From: Palsa-506 sp963707065
GTDB taxonomy: Bacteria > Actinomycetota > Actinomycetes > Streptosporangiales > Streptosporangiaceae
Length of the DNA: 64,000 nt
Assembly: GCA_963707065.1 (NCBI GenBank)
Contig: CAVPPJ010000005.1
Span: 417,103-481,102, forward strand
Direction: 5' to 3'
The notes beneath the pieces were generated by a model. It saw only the letters and a program-made list of their open reading frames with translations. It was not told where the DNA came from and searched no databases. This document shows, one piece after another, positions 24,545-33,262 of the stretch (position 1 is the first letter of the stretch; every line of letters starts with the position of its first letter). The position numbers and the translations under genes were made by a program.

Positions 24545-26044
24545 GTGCCAGCAGCACAGTCACGATCGGCCGGAGCGGCCATTTCCCCGACCCGGGCAGA
24601 CGATTTCGCCGGCTGGTACCAGGAAGTGGTGCGGGCCGCGGAGCTGGCCACGATGGCGCACGTCCGGGGCTGCATGGTGATCCGCCCGTGGGGCTACCGC
24701 ATCTGGGAGCTCATGCAGGCCGAGCTTGACCGCCAGATCCGGGCCCGGCGGCACGCCAACGTATACTTCCCGCTGTTCATCCCGCTGAGCTACATCCAGT
24801 CCGAGGCCGATCACGTCGAGGGCTTCGCCAAGGAAATGGCCGTCGTCACCCACCACCGGCTGGAGAACGTCAACGGCGTTCTCGTCCCGGCCGCGCCGCT
24901 GGAGGAGCCGCTGATCGTGCGGCCGACGTCGGAGACAATCTTCGGCCGGTCGATGTCCGAATGGATTCATTCCTACCGCGACCTGCCGATGCGGCTGAAC
25001 CAGTGGTGCAACGTCGTCCGCTGGGAAATGCGCCCGCGGGTGTTCTTGCGCACTACCGAGTTCCTGTGGCAGGAAGGGCACACGGCGCACGAGTCGGAAG
25101 CAGCCGCCATGGCCGACACCCTCGACGCGCACGAGATGTATCAGGCATTCGCCGAGGACTTCCTCTGCATCCCGGCCGTGCCCGGCGAGAAGTCGGCCAG
25201 CGAGCGATTCCCCGGGGCGGAGCGGACCTACACGATCGAGGCCATGATGCAGGACGGCCGCGCACTGCAGACGGGCACGTCGCACTATCTCGGTCAGAAC
25301 TTCGCGCGAGCCGCCGATATCGACTTCCTCGACCGCGCGAATGAACGGCAGTACGCGCACACCACGTCCTTCGGGATTTCCACTCGCCTGGTCGGTGCGG
25401 TGATCATGACTCACGGGGACGACGACGGGCTGGTGCTGCCCCCGGCCGTAGCCCCGTCTCAGGTCGTGATCGTGCCGATCCTGCGCGGCGAGAGCAGCGT
25501 AGCTGTGCTGGCCTATGCCCAGGAGGTCGCCGCCGCGCTGACCGGGCCGGGCGGGATCGACCCGGACCGCGTGCTCGTGGAGACCAGCGAGCAGCGGGCT
25601 ACCGACCTGCGATGGAGCTACATAAAGAAGGGCGCCCCCGTCATCGTCGAGGTGGGACCACGGGACCTGGCCGCCCGCACGGTCTCCTACCGGGTTCGCC
25701 TCGATCACCGCACTCTGCGCACGGCAGGCTTCGGTGACGCGCTCGACGCGATGACCGGAGCGCTGCGTGAGGTGCACGAGGGATTGCTAGAGCAGGCCCG
25801 CACCAGGCTCCGGGAAGGCATCCACACCGGCATCACCACGCTGGCGGAGATGGAGCAGTTCTTCCGTGACCGGCGCGGATTCGTACTCGGGGCGTGGTGC
25901 GGGGAGCCGGACTGTGAAGCGCTGCTGAAGCCGCTGGCCGTCAGCATCCGGTGCCTGCCGCAGTACCTGGAGGCGCCGGGTGACATCTGCGTCGTCGACG
26001 GCCGCCCGGGGCGATTCTCGGCACTGTTCGGGCAGTCCTACTGA
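24545..26044 (+). CDS. proS: Prolyl-tRNA synthetase, archaeal/eukaryotic type
   Basis: 499 aa from GTG 24545 with SD AAAGGAT. Class II aminoacyl-tRNA synthetase: early RGCMVIRPWGYRIWE (motif 1 area), LRTTEFLWQEGHTAHE (motif 2), FGISTRLVGAVIMTHGDDDG (motif 3), an anticodon-binding domain with VIVPI, and a C-terminal zinc-binding-type extension ending SALFGQSY. The short form without the bacterial editing insertion is the archaeal/eukaryotic-type ProRS, ending in the typical aromatic tail. Charges tRNA-Pro. Whether the genome also has the bacterial type cannot be seen here. Confidence 0.92.
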   Translation: MPAAQSRSAGAAISPTRADDFAGWYQEVVRAAELATMAHVRGCMVIRPWGYRIWELMQAELDRQIRARRHANVYFPLFIPLSYIQSEADHVEGFAKEMAVVTHHRLENVNGVLVPAAPLEEPLIVRPTSETIFGRSMSEWIHSYRDLPMRLNQWCNVVRWEMRPRVFLRTTEFLWQEGHTAHESEAAAMADTLDAHEMYQAFAEDFLCIPAVPGEKSASERFPGAERTYTIEAMMQDGRALQTGTSHYLGQNFARAADIDFLDRANERQYAHTTSFGISTRLVGAVIMTHGDDDGLVLPPAVAPSQVVIVPILRGESSVAVLAYAQEVAAALTGPGGIDPDRVLVETSEQRATDLRWSYIKKGAPVIVEVGPRDLAARTVSYRVRLDHRTLRTAGFGDALDAMTGALREVHEGLLEQARTRLREGIHTGITTLAEMEQFFRDRRGFVLGAWCGEPDCEALLKPLAVSIRCLPQYLEAPGDICVVDGRPGRFSALFGQSY

Positions 26045-26072
26045 GCCTTCTCGGCTACGGGGGCCTTCTTTC

Positions 26073-27266
26073 TTACTCGGCCTTCTCGCCCAGCACCGCC
26101 CGGCTCCCGCGAGCCCCCGGCCGGAGCACGACCAGCGTCGCGAGGCAGGTACCCGCGAGGAGCGCGTACGGGACGACATCAGACGTCGCCTGGGCCAGCG
26201 CCCCGCTCGCCCCGGCGGCGATGCCCTGCCCGCTGGCCCAGGCGAGATTGGCCAGCCCGAACGCCAGCCCCTGGTTGAGCTGCAGGCGGTGGGCGCCGGC
26301 GCTCAGCAGCGCCGTGGCCGGGGTAAACAGCGTGCCGTAGGCGGGCAGCCCCAGGATCAGCAGGACCACCAGTACGGACGCGGGCTCCACCAGCGGCGCC
26401 AGCAGGCTGACCACTACCGCGACGGCCAGCGATAGACGGACTGGCAGCAGCGCGCCACGGCGGTCCGACAGCCGGCCGATCAGCGGCGAGAGCGCTGACT
26501 CGATAGCCGCCGCCCCCAGGAAGGCCGCCCCGATGACCGTCGCCGTGGCGCCCAGCTGGCTGAGGCGCAGCGGGGCGAGTACATCCAGCACTCCGAAGGC
26601 CAGGCCGGCCAGCATCGTGAGCCACATGCCGGTGCTGACCTGCCGGTCATGGATCGCGGGCCAGGCCGCCCGCAGGCCCTGCGGGGCCGAGGCGTGCGGA
26701 CCGGGCACGAAGAAGGCGACCACGAACAGGGCGGTGCCGGCTACCGCGGCGGCGGAGAACGCCGGTCCGGTCCCTATCTGGTCGGCGACCGCTCCGACGA
26801 CCGGGCCGAAGAGCGCACCGACAACCGCGGCGCCCAGCGCGGTGCCCAGCAGCTCACCGCGCCGCTCTGGCGGGGCGGCCGTCGCCAGCCAGGCCATGCC
26901 CGCGGCCCAGGTGCATGCTCCGCCGAGACCCTGGGCGAAGCGCGCGGCAACCAGGACGGCCGGGGCCGAGGCCCAGCCGAACACCAGCGTCGATGCGCTC
27001 ATCAGCGCCAGTCCCAGCAGCACTACCCGCCGGTCTCCCAGCCGGGAGGCGAGCAGCCCGCCCGGCAGCGCGCCGACGAGGGTGCCGAGCGGGTAGGCGG
27101 CGACCAGCAGCCCGGCCCCGGCCTTCGATAGCCCGGCCGTGCGGGTGTAGTACGGCAGCAGCGGGGTCAGCGCAGTGAAAAATACCGTGTCCACGAGCAC
27201 CAGCGCGCAGACGAAGCCGAGCAGCACAAGCACCGGGCGGGCCAGCCGCAGCCGGCTCAGCGCCAT
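26073..27266 (-). CDS. Major facilitator superfamily transporter
   Basis: About 397 aa from ATG 27264-27266 with SD GGAGGGA; the frame is open further upstream but in an Arg/Pro-rich shadow. Twelve hydrophobic segments with the MFS loop GGLLASRLGDRRVVLLG between helices 2 and 3 and a related GRLSDRRGALLPVRL in the second half, typical of drug/H+ antiporters. Convergent with proS (28 nt). Exported substrate unknown. Confidence 0.88.
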   Translation of the reverse strand: MALSRLRLARPVLVLLGFVCALVLVDTVFFTALTPLLPYYTRTAGLSKAGAGLLVAAYPLGTLVGALPGGLLASRLGDRRVVLLGLALMSASTLVFGWASAPAVLVAARFAQGLGGACTWAAGMAWLATAAPPERRGELLGTALGAAVVGALFGPVVGAVADQIGTGPAFSAAAVAGTALFVVAFFVPGPHASAPQGLRAAWPAIHDRQVSTGMWLTMLAGLAFGVLDVLAPLRLSQLGATATVIGAAFLGAAAIESALSPLIGRLSDRRGALLPVRLSLAVAVVVSLLAPLVEPASVLVVLLILGLPAYGTLFTPATALLSAGAHRLQLNQGLAFGLANLAWASGQGIAAGASGALAQATSDVVPYALLAGTCLATLVVLRPGARGSRAVLGEKAE

Positions 27267-27303
27267 GCGGGCTCCCTCCGGTAACCGCCCGGGTTGGCGC
27301 CGG

Positions 27304-28116
27304 TCACGCGCCGGTGAATCGCGGCGCCCGCTTCTGGGTGAAGGCCAGGACTCCCTCAGCGAAGTCGGCGGAACCGCCGGCCTCCTGCTGGATCTGGGCC
27401 TCAAGCTCGAGCTGCTTGTCCATCCGGTCGTAGAGCCAGCTGTTCAGCTGGCGCTTGGCGCCCGCGTAGGACCTGGTAGGGCCGGCGGCGAGCCGGCCGG
27501 CCAGGCTGTCGGCCCGGTCGGCGAGCTCCTCGTCCGGCCAGACCTGGTTGACCAGGCCCCACTCCAGCGCGCGGGCGGCCCCGATCCGCTCGCCTAGCAT
27601 CGCCATCTCGGCCGCACGCGCAAAACCCACGCGAGCAGGCACGAAGACCGATGATCCGCCGTCCGGCACCAGGCCGATGTTCACGAACGCGAGCAGGAAG
27701 TACGCCGACTCGGCGGCGACCACCAGGTCGCAGGCGAGGGCCAGCGACAGGCCGATCCCGATGGCGCCGCCGTTCACCGCGGCTATCACCGGCTTGGGCA
27801 TCTCCCGGATCCCGACAATGATCGGGTGATAGCGCTCGGTCAGCACGCTGTAGAGGTCCGGGTCGCCGGCCGGCGTCCGGTCGAGGCCCGCCTTGAGGTC
27901 CGCGCCGCTGGAGAACGCGCGCCCCGCGCCGGTGATCGTCACCGCCCGTACAGCCGGATCGGCGCCGACGGACCTGATGGCGGCGAGCAGGTCGATGCCG
28001 AGCTGCCTGTCCCACGAGTTCAGGCTGCCGGGACGGTTGAGCTCCAGTTTCGCGGCGGCGTCCCGGCGGTAGAGGTTGATCGTCTCGTACTCATGGGCCA
28101 GTTCGTAGTCGCTCAT
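27304..28116 (-). CDS. Enoyl-CoA hydratase/isomerase family protein
   Basis: 270 aa crotonase: AKLELNRPGSLNSWD, oxyanion loop RAFSSGADLKAG, AAVNGGAIGIGLSLALACDL and the LVPDGGSS loop where catalytic acids lie in other members. The C-terminal FAEGVLAFTQKRAPRF is typical of PaaG/enoyl-CoA hydratases. Probably hydrates or isomerises a 2-enoyl-CoA. It shares orientation with the MFS gene 37 nt downstream, but a functional link is not evident. Confidence 0.9.
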   Translation of the reverse strand: MSDYELAHEYETINLYRRDAAAKLELNRPGSLNSWDRQLGIDLLAAIRSVGADPAVRAVTITGAGRAFSSGADLKAGLDRTPAGDPDLYSVLTERYHPIIVGIREMPKPVIAAVNGGAIGIGLSLALACDLVVAAESAYFLLAFVNIGLVPDGGSSVFVPARVGFARAAEMAMLGERIGAARALEWGLVNQVWPDEELADRADSLAGRLAAGPTRSYAGAKRQLNSWLYDRMDKQLELEAQIQQEAGGSADFAEGVLAFTQKRAPRFTGA

Positions 28117-28149
28117 GCAGCCATGCTAGGGAAGCCCGCTCAGCAGCGT

Positions 28150-28186
28150 CGTGCCCGCCCCGGCTGAGTCAGCCGGGGCGGGCACG
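28150..28186 (-). terminator. Perfect 37-bp GC palindrome downstream of the G1 peptidase gene
   Basis: Two 18-nt arms (28150-28167 and 28169-28186) around a single central G, 38 nt after the peptidase stop codon on the minus strand. No T run follows, as usual for actinobacterial terminators. The centre contains TGAGTCA. Most likely a strong terminator separating the peptidase from the hydratase gene. Confidence 0.65.
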
Positions 28187-28224
28187 GGGCACTAATTGAT
28201 GCTGATCAGATCATGCTGGTGGCG

Positions 28225-29079
28225 TTACTGCCTCGGGCCGAGCGTGATCGGAACCGTTGACCCTGACCGCTCCCACGCTACGGCGAAATTGGGACCGCTC
28301 AGAGCACTGGGAGCAGCAAGCGAGATAAACCCGCCGCTCTTCAACGGGTTGACCATGAAGATCGGCACGTTGCTGAACCCGCCGATACCCTTGACCTTCC
28401 CGCCGGACACCGAGGCCCGTGCCTTGGTCATGGTGGCCAGGTGGAAATCAGCCAGCGCGGTGATGAAGCACTTGGTCTCCGTGTTGTTGCACAGCGCGGG
28501 CCGCTCGATGATCCACTCAGCCGATGCCCGCTGGCAGATGGCGCAGCCCTTGCTGATCGAGAAGCTCTTGCCGCTGGTCGCATCGGCGATGGAGATGTGG
28601 AACTTGCCGCCGGTGAACTTGACCGCGGTGTTGATAGTGTCGCCTGGCTTCACCCTGAACACGTTCACCGAGCCCGCCGGGAACATCTCGTACCAGGCCT
28701 CGTACTGGGGGGTCATGTTGGCCTTGCCGCCGCAGAAGGAGAAGGTGCCGGTCTGCTCCACGGTGTCGGTGGTGAACCCGTCCAGGCCGACCCATTGCGA
28801 CGTCCAGCGGTTGGGCTTGCCCGTGCAGGTGACCGCCGGCTGCACGAAGCGGCTGGAGACGAAGTTGAACTTCTTCGCGGCCGTGGCCGCGTAGCCCGCC
28901 CAGTTGAAGGTGATCGTGGGAAGCCCGGAGTTGTTGCCGGGAGCCCGCAGGATCGTCCCGCCGGGATTCGCGTGACTCCCGCCGGCGCTAGCGCTGGCAG
29001 CCCCCGCGGCCACGAGTCCGGCCCCCATGATCATGCCGGTCGTGGCCACCAACGTGGCAAGTCTGAAAAACCGTTTCAT
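28225..29079 (-). CDS. Secreted G1 family glutamic peptidase (eqolisin-like)
   Basis: 284 aa from ATG 29077-29079 (SD GAAAGGAAC). Signal peptide MKRFFRLATLVATTGMIMG with an AxA-like site near ASASA. The mature part has the G1 pattern: NWAGYAAT, VSSRFVQPAVTC, SQWVGLDGF (catalytic Gln), VEQTGTFSFC, YEAWYEMFP, and SAEWIIERP (catalytic Glu). Cysteines suggest disulfides. G1 peptidases are acid proteinases first known from fungi; bacterial homologues exist. Likely an exported protease active at low pH, the pH part being inference. Confidence 0.85.
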   Translation of the reverse strand: MKRFFRLATLVATTGMIMGAGLVAAGAASASAGGSHANPGGTILRAPGNNSGLPTITFNWAGYAATAAKKFNFVSSRFVQPAVTCTGKPNRWTSQWVGLDGFTTDTVEQTGTFSFCGGKANMTPQYEAWYEMFPAGSVNVFRVKPGDTINTAVKFTGGKFHISIADATSGKSFSISKGCAICQRASAEWIIERPALCNNTETKCFITALADFHLATMTKARASVSGGKVKGIGGFSNVPIFMVNPLKSGGFISLAAPSALSGPNFAVAWERSGSTVPITLGPRQ

Positions 29080-29351
29080 AAAATACTGTTCCTTTCTGGT
29101 GCGATACCGGCCACGATAGACCCGCCCAGACAATGTCTGTCAAGGAGCGGCACCATCACAAACTGGTAGACGTTCTGCCCGTCTGCGGGGTTTACGCTGG
29201 ATCGGCCCGGATCGTGCCCGGCAAAGCGCGAGCAGTGCCCCGGCCGTGGCGGCCCTGGCCGCGGCTCGCCCGTTTCGCTTTCTTCATTACAAATCAGAAT
29301 GCCGGTGCCCAGTATCGGAGCTTGATATCGCGCTTATCCGCGAGCACGCCG
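29080..29351. other. Intergenic region between the peptidase and sulfotransferase genes
   Basis: No credible gene. The peptidase promoter should lie at its left end; AT-rich patches (around 29280-29310 and 29325-29360) are unexplained. Nothing else recognised. Confidence 0.35.
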
Positions 29352-30308
29352 TTATTGTCGCCAGCTCGGCTGGTGGCCGAGCCACCGGGCAAGGCGCTCG
29401 TCATGCGGCCGGTAGTGCTCCTCCAGGGCGGTCCGCACTTTCCTCGTCATGGGCGCGCGCGAGCGGGAATTGCGGCGCTTGAAGACGGGACGGCCGCTGC
29501 TGGGCAGCCCGAGGAACTCAAGCACCCCGTCATAGACCGGCCCGGGGTCGGCGAAGAAGGCATCGCTGTCGACGACGTGGATCCGCTCCCGGCCGAAAAC
29601 CCGTTCCAGCCGCTCAAGCTGCCGGGCGTACTCCCCGCGGGCCCGGTAGGCGTGGTGCTGGTGGCTACGGCTGATGTACGCCGGGTCGGCCAGGATCCGT
29701 TCGACCTCGCCTTCGAGGCGGGCGGGTTCCAGTTCCAGTGCTCGTTCAAATGTTTCTGTCTCGAAGCCCAGGGAGCTTTCGTGGGCGTGGCCGGAATAGG
29801 CCCGTTCCACCGGGTCGCGCAGGAGCACGAGCAGTTTCACCCCCGGCAGGTCGCGGGAGATCCGCTCCGCGGCCAGCGGGTGGAACATGTAGTAAGGGCT
29901 CGACTCGAAGGCCACCGGGCTCGCCCCCGCCGCGCGGGTCGCCAGCCGGGCGGACGCCCGGAGCGGGAAATGGCTCCGGTACCAGGCCAGCCCGCGATTG
30001 TAGGCACCGTCGAAGTAGTGCACTTCCAGGTGCATCGCGGCACCGAATATCGCCGGGTGCTCGCTGAGCGCACGGGTCATCGAGGTAGTGCCGCACCGCT
30101 GGCCGCCGACGATCAGGAAGCCGGGCAGCATCCCGGCCGCGGCCGCCGGCATGCGGGCGAGCATCAGGGACGAGCGCCCGGCCCGCCTGGCCGACGACAG
30201 CAGGAACCGGGGATCCCGCAGCCTGGCCAGCCCGGTGGGGCGGCCTTCCGCGATCCCGGCCGGGGCACCGGACCTGGCACTGGTCGTGGCCTGGTGTCCC
30301 GGACTCAT
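29352..30308 (-). CDS. Sulfotransferase family protein
   Basis: 318 aa. PAPS-binding 5'-phosphosulfate loop FLIVGGQRCGTTSM and the 3'-phosphate motif LLVLLRDPVERAYS are both clear, as in heparan-sulfate-type and Stf0-like bacterial sulfotransferases. HLEVHYFD with nearby catalytic-type residues supports activity. Transfers sulfate from PAPS to a hydroxyl or amine of an unknown acceptor. The first 50 residues are Arg/Ala-rich and the true start could be further in. No adjoining biosynthetic partners. Confidence 0.85.
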   Translation of the reverse strand: MSPGHQATTSARSGAPAGIAEGRPTGLARLRDPRFLLSSARRAGRSSLMLARMPAAAAGMLPGFLIVGGQRCGTTSMTRALSEHPAIFGAAMHLEVHYFDGAYNRGLAWYRSHFPLRASARLATRAAGASPVAFESSPYYMFHPLAAERISRDLPGVKLLVLLRDPVERAYSGHAHESSLGFETETFERALELEPARLEGEVERILADPAYISRSHQHHAYRARGEYARQLERLERVFGRERIHVVDSDAFFADPGPVYDGVLEFLGLPSSGRPVFKRRNSRSRAPMTRKVRTALEEHYRPHDERLARWLGHQPSWRQ

Positions 30309-30549
30309 GCCATGACCGCGCCGGGCATGACCGGGCCGGCTGCACCGGGGCTATCCATCAGTCATCTCCTCATCCCCGCGCCATCTCCGGACATGAATAC
30401 GGCCGCGCGATGAGCATCCCGGACCCATGCGTCCGGGTTGTGAACGGCGGCCGAATTCTCGGTTTCCGGCGGTACCGGGATGCTGCGGTAGTTGGCTGCC
30501 GCGCGGAGCTCAGTCGGTCAAAGATCGCCGCGGCGATGCGGATCCCGGC

Positions 30550-31401
30550 TTATCCGGCGACGCGCCGGTACATCCACTTGTGCCACGGCCGCCGGTCGGC
30601 GCGATGGCCATTGCGGGCCATGGCGGCCAGCATCGGGGCGTTCCGGACGTCGACATCGGACAGCATGCCCGCCCAGCCCCGGGAGCGGGCGGCGCGGTTC
30701 GCGAGCCGCAGCAGCTGGTCGATGTAGCGGTGACCGCGCTGGCCGGCCACGACCCCGATATGCATGATGGTGCCAGTGGCGTCCTCGTCGAGGGCGCCGA
30801 CCGCGACGTAGCCGGCCGGGTCACCGGCCGCGTTCTCGATGATGAAGCAGATGTCTTCCTCGTCCGGCCGGGCCGCCTCGCCGATCAGCGCGGCAGCCCA
30901 CCCGGCGCCGCCCATCGACGCAATCGCGTCCGCGTCGATCCGGTCGAGCGTCCCGGCGGTGCACGCGGCGATGACCCCGGCGTAGCGCTCGCGGCCAATC
31001 TCGGCGAGCGTGCGCACGGTGACGCCTTCGGGCGCGGGCAGTTGCTGCCCCTCGTCGGCCCACCAGAAGCCTTCCTTCTCCTGCCACAGCGTGAACTCCC
31101 GCGACCTGAACAGCGCGAGCCGCTCATCGAGCCATTCGTGCTCCTCGGCGCTGGCTATCAGGTGCAGCTCGGTGCCGGGCGCGGCCGCGCGGACCGCGGC
31201 GTCGATGACGGCGCCCGCGGCCGCGGCCTGGCCCTCCGCCCACCGGACGCGGATGAGCCGGCCGGTCTCGTCGCCGAGGTGCGACCAGGTCAGCAGCTCG
31301 CCGCTGGCGAGTTCCCGGCCGCCGTCCGCCGCGGCGAACCGGATCGCGCCGCTGACGGGAGACCGGTCGGTAAGCGTGGGAAGCCTGGTCACGGTAAGCA
31401 T
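30550..31401 (-). CDS. GNAT family N-acetyltransferase
   Basis: 283 aa from ATG 31399-31401 (the longer frame to 31695 overlaps the HxlR gene). C-terminal GNAT core: DPAGYVAVGALDEDATGTIMHIGVVAGQRGHRYIDQLL with the acetyl-CoA loop as V-x-x-x-QRGHRYID, then DVDVRNAPMLAAMARNGHR. The N-terminal half resembles the linker-fused GNATs with two tandem acetyltransferase folds. Lies 40 nt downstream of the HxlR gene, probably under its control or in its operon. Confidence 0.82.
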   Translation of the reverse strand: MLTVTRLPTLTDRSPVSGAIRFAAADGGRELASGELLTWSHLGDETGRLIRVRWAEGQAAAAGAVIDAAVRAAAPGTELHLIASAEEHEWLDERLALFRSREFTLWQEKEGFWWADEGQQLPAPEGVTVRTLAEIGRERYAGVIAACTAGTLDRIDADAIASMGGAGWAAALIGEAARPDEEDICFIIENAAGDPAGYVAVGALDEDATGTIMHIGVVAGQRGHRYIDQLLRLANRAARSRGWAGMLSDVDVRNAPMLAAMARNGHRADRRPWHKWMYRRVAG

Positions 31402-31441
31402 GGTTCTAGGACTCCCGCCGGATCCACGTCGCCGGGCGGGC

Positions 31442-31927
31442 TCACGGGCGGTGCCGCGGTTCGCCGGCCAGCGCCGAGACGGGCATTCCGGGGCCGGGGC
31501 GGAAGTCGATGTCGTCGCGGGCCAGCGGCACCGAGCATGCCGAGCAGACCACCGTCGCGGTCGTGTCGTGGCCGCAGGTCCGGTGCGAGAACAGGATCGG
31601 GGGACCGTCGTCGGCGGTCCAGCGGTCGCCCCAGGCGACCAGCGCCAGCAGGGCCGGCACGAAGTCCGTCGCCTTGCCGGTGGGCAGGTACTCATAACGG
31701 TCCGGGTGCTGCTGGTAGCGGCGGCGGACGATCATGCCGCTGTCGGCGAGGGTGTCCAGCCGGGCCTTCAGGATGTTGCGGGCGATGCCGAGATGGTCAT
31801 GGATCTCGTCGAAGCGGTTCCAGCCGAAGCAGATGTCCCTGAGTACCAGCAGCGTCCACCACTCGCCGACGATCTCCAGGGTCCGGGCCAGCGAGCAGGG
31901 CAGCGCGGCAAGGTTTGTCCTGTGCAT
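31442..31927 (-). CDS. HxlR family winged-helix regulator
   Basis: 161 aa. The HxlR signature LEIVGEWWTLLVLRDICFG and NRFDEIHDHLGIARNILKARLDTLADSGMIVRRRY winged helix are evident. The C-terminal extension HRTCGHDTTATVVCSACS has two CxxC/H-type pairs that could bind zinc or respond to redox. Divergent from the monooxygenase-like gene at 32070, a usual HxlR arrangement in which the regulator controls an adjacent small oxidoreductase. Confidence 0.9.
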   Translation of the reverse strand: MHRTNLAALPCSLARTLEIVGEWWTLLVLRDICFGWNRFDEIHDHLGIARNILKARLDTLADSGMIVRRRYQQHPDRYEYLPTGKATDFVPALLALVAWGDRWTADDGPPILFSHRTCGHDTTATVVCSACSVPLARDDIDFRPGPGMPVSALAGEPRHRP

Positions 31928-32069
31928 TGCATCATGCTACTAAGGGCTGTTACCGTCGCCAATGGCAAGATGCTACTCGCGTGATACCGGCCTGGCGTGT
32001 TCGAGAGCGGCATGCGCCGCGGGTTCAAGCTCGAAGCCAAGGCGGGGCCCAGCCACCAGGGAGTGCAGC

Positions 32070-32408
32070 GTGATCAGCAGCGTCGTCGTCAGCTACAAAG
32101 TGCGGCCCGAGGCCGTCGCCGAGCACGTGCGCCTGATCGAGGCGGTGTTCGAGCAGTTGCGGGCTGAGCAGCCGGGCAACGTCGAGTACAAGGTCGTCCG
32201 CCTCGACGACGGCGTGTCGTTCGTGCACGTGTCGTCCGCGGATACGCCGGACGGGTCTAACCCCCTGCCTGAGCTGGCGGCGTTCCGGGAGTTCGGCCGC
32301 GACTCGGCGGCCCGGGTCGCCACGCCCCCGGTGCCCACGGCCGCCGACATCATCGGCTCGTACTACCCGGCGTCGCCGGTAACCAGTACGGCCGCCTCAG
32401 CTGGCTGA
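32070..32408 (+). CDS. Small dimeric alpha-beta barrel protein (antibiotic biosynthesis monooxygenase-like)
   Basis: 112 aa from GTG 32070 with SD CCAGGGAG. SVVVSYKVRPEAVAEHVRLIEAVF ... VEYKVVRLDDGVSFVHV ... ELAAFREFGRD follows the ferredoxin-like strand-helix-strand pattern of ABM-type barrels. Reaction not predictable. Divergent partner of the HxlR regulator, by which it may be repressed (inference). Confidence 0.7.
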   Translation: MISSVVVSYKVRPEAVAEHVRLIEAVFEQLRAEQPGNVEYKVVRLDDGVSFVHVSSADTPDGSNPLPELAAFREFGRDSAARVATPPVPTAADIIGSYYPASPVTSTAASAG

Positions 32409-32539
32409 CCGCGCGCTGTCGGTGCCGGACGGCCCGGTGCCGCCGGGAAAACAGGACCGTCACGGCAAACAGTGGCACGGTGTTTCGGCCCGTGGTGAAC
32501 GCTGCTTTGACGGCGGATCGCCGCGGTTATCTTCCAGGC

Positions 32540-33262
32540 ATGGCGGATCACTGCGCGGTCGAGTTCGGGGGAGTCCGGCTGGCTTACCGGGTCTGGGGTT
32601 CGCCTGCTGCCCCGCCGCTCGTCCTGCTGCATGCCCTGGGCGAGGGCGCGGCGGACTGGGGCGGCGTGGCGCCCGCCTTCGCCCGGCACTGGCGGGTGTA
32701 TGCGCCTGACCTGCGCGGCCACCGGTCGTCATCCTGGCCGGGTTGCTACTCGGTGGAGGCCATGGAGGCCGATGTACTGGGGTTCCTGGACGCCCTGGCG
32801 CTAGACCAGGTGGACCTGATCGGGCACTCGATGGGCGGGCTCGTGGCCTATCTGGTGGCCGGCGATCAGCCGGAGCGAGTGAGCCGGCTGATCCTGGAGG
32901 ACGTCGCGGCGCTGCTTCCCCGGCAGCGGGACATCCCCGCGAGGCCAGCCGGGGAGCTGCCGTATGACTGGCAGATGGTGCTGGCCATCCGGAGGCAGAT
33001 TGACGATCCCGACCCGGCCTGGCTGGAGCGGCTCAGCCGGATCACCGCGCCGACCCTCGTCATCGCCGGCGGCCCGCAAAGCACCGTCCCCCAGGACCGG
33101 GTCGCCGAGCTTGCCCGGCTGATCCCGGGCGCCCGGCATGAGACCATCCCGGCCGGCCACCTGATCCACGCCGCCGAGCCGGAAGCGTTCACGAAGACAG
33201 CCCTGACGTTCTTGCAGCCCGGGGAGGCGACCGGCCGACCGCCTGCGCTCCCTATCAGCTAA
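32540..33262 (+). CDS. Alpha/beta hydrolase
   Basis: 240 aa. Oxyanion-forming LLHALGEGAADW, nucleophile elbow GHSMGG (Ser around residue 97), acid-bearing strand VIAGGPQSTVPQD and catalytic His in PAGHLIHAAEP. Short cap, so a small-ester or haloperoxidase-like hydrolase. Its end overlaps the convergent FAD monooxygenase gene by 8 nt. Substrate unknown. Confidence 0.88.
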   Translation: MADHCAVEFGGVRLAYRVWGSPAAPPLVLLHALGEGAADWGGVAPAFARHWRVYAPDLRGHRSSSWPGCYSVEAMEADVLGFLDALALDQVDLIGHSMGGLVAYLVAGDQPERVSRLILEDVAALLPRQRDIPARPAGELPYDWQMVLAIRRQIDDPDPAWLERLSRITAPTLVIAGGPQSTVPQDRVAELARLIPGARHETIPAGHLIHAAEPEAFTKTALTFLQPGEATGRPPALPIS

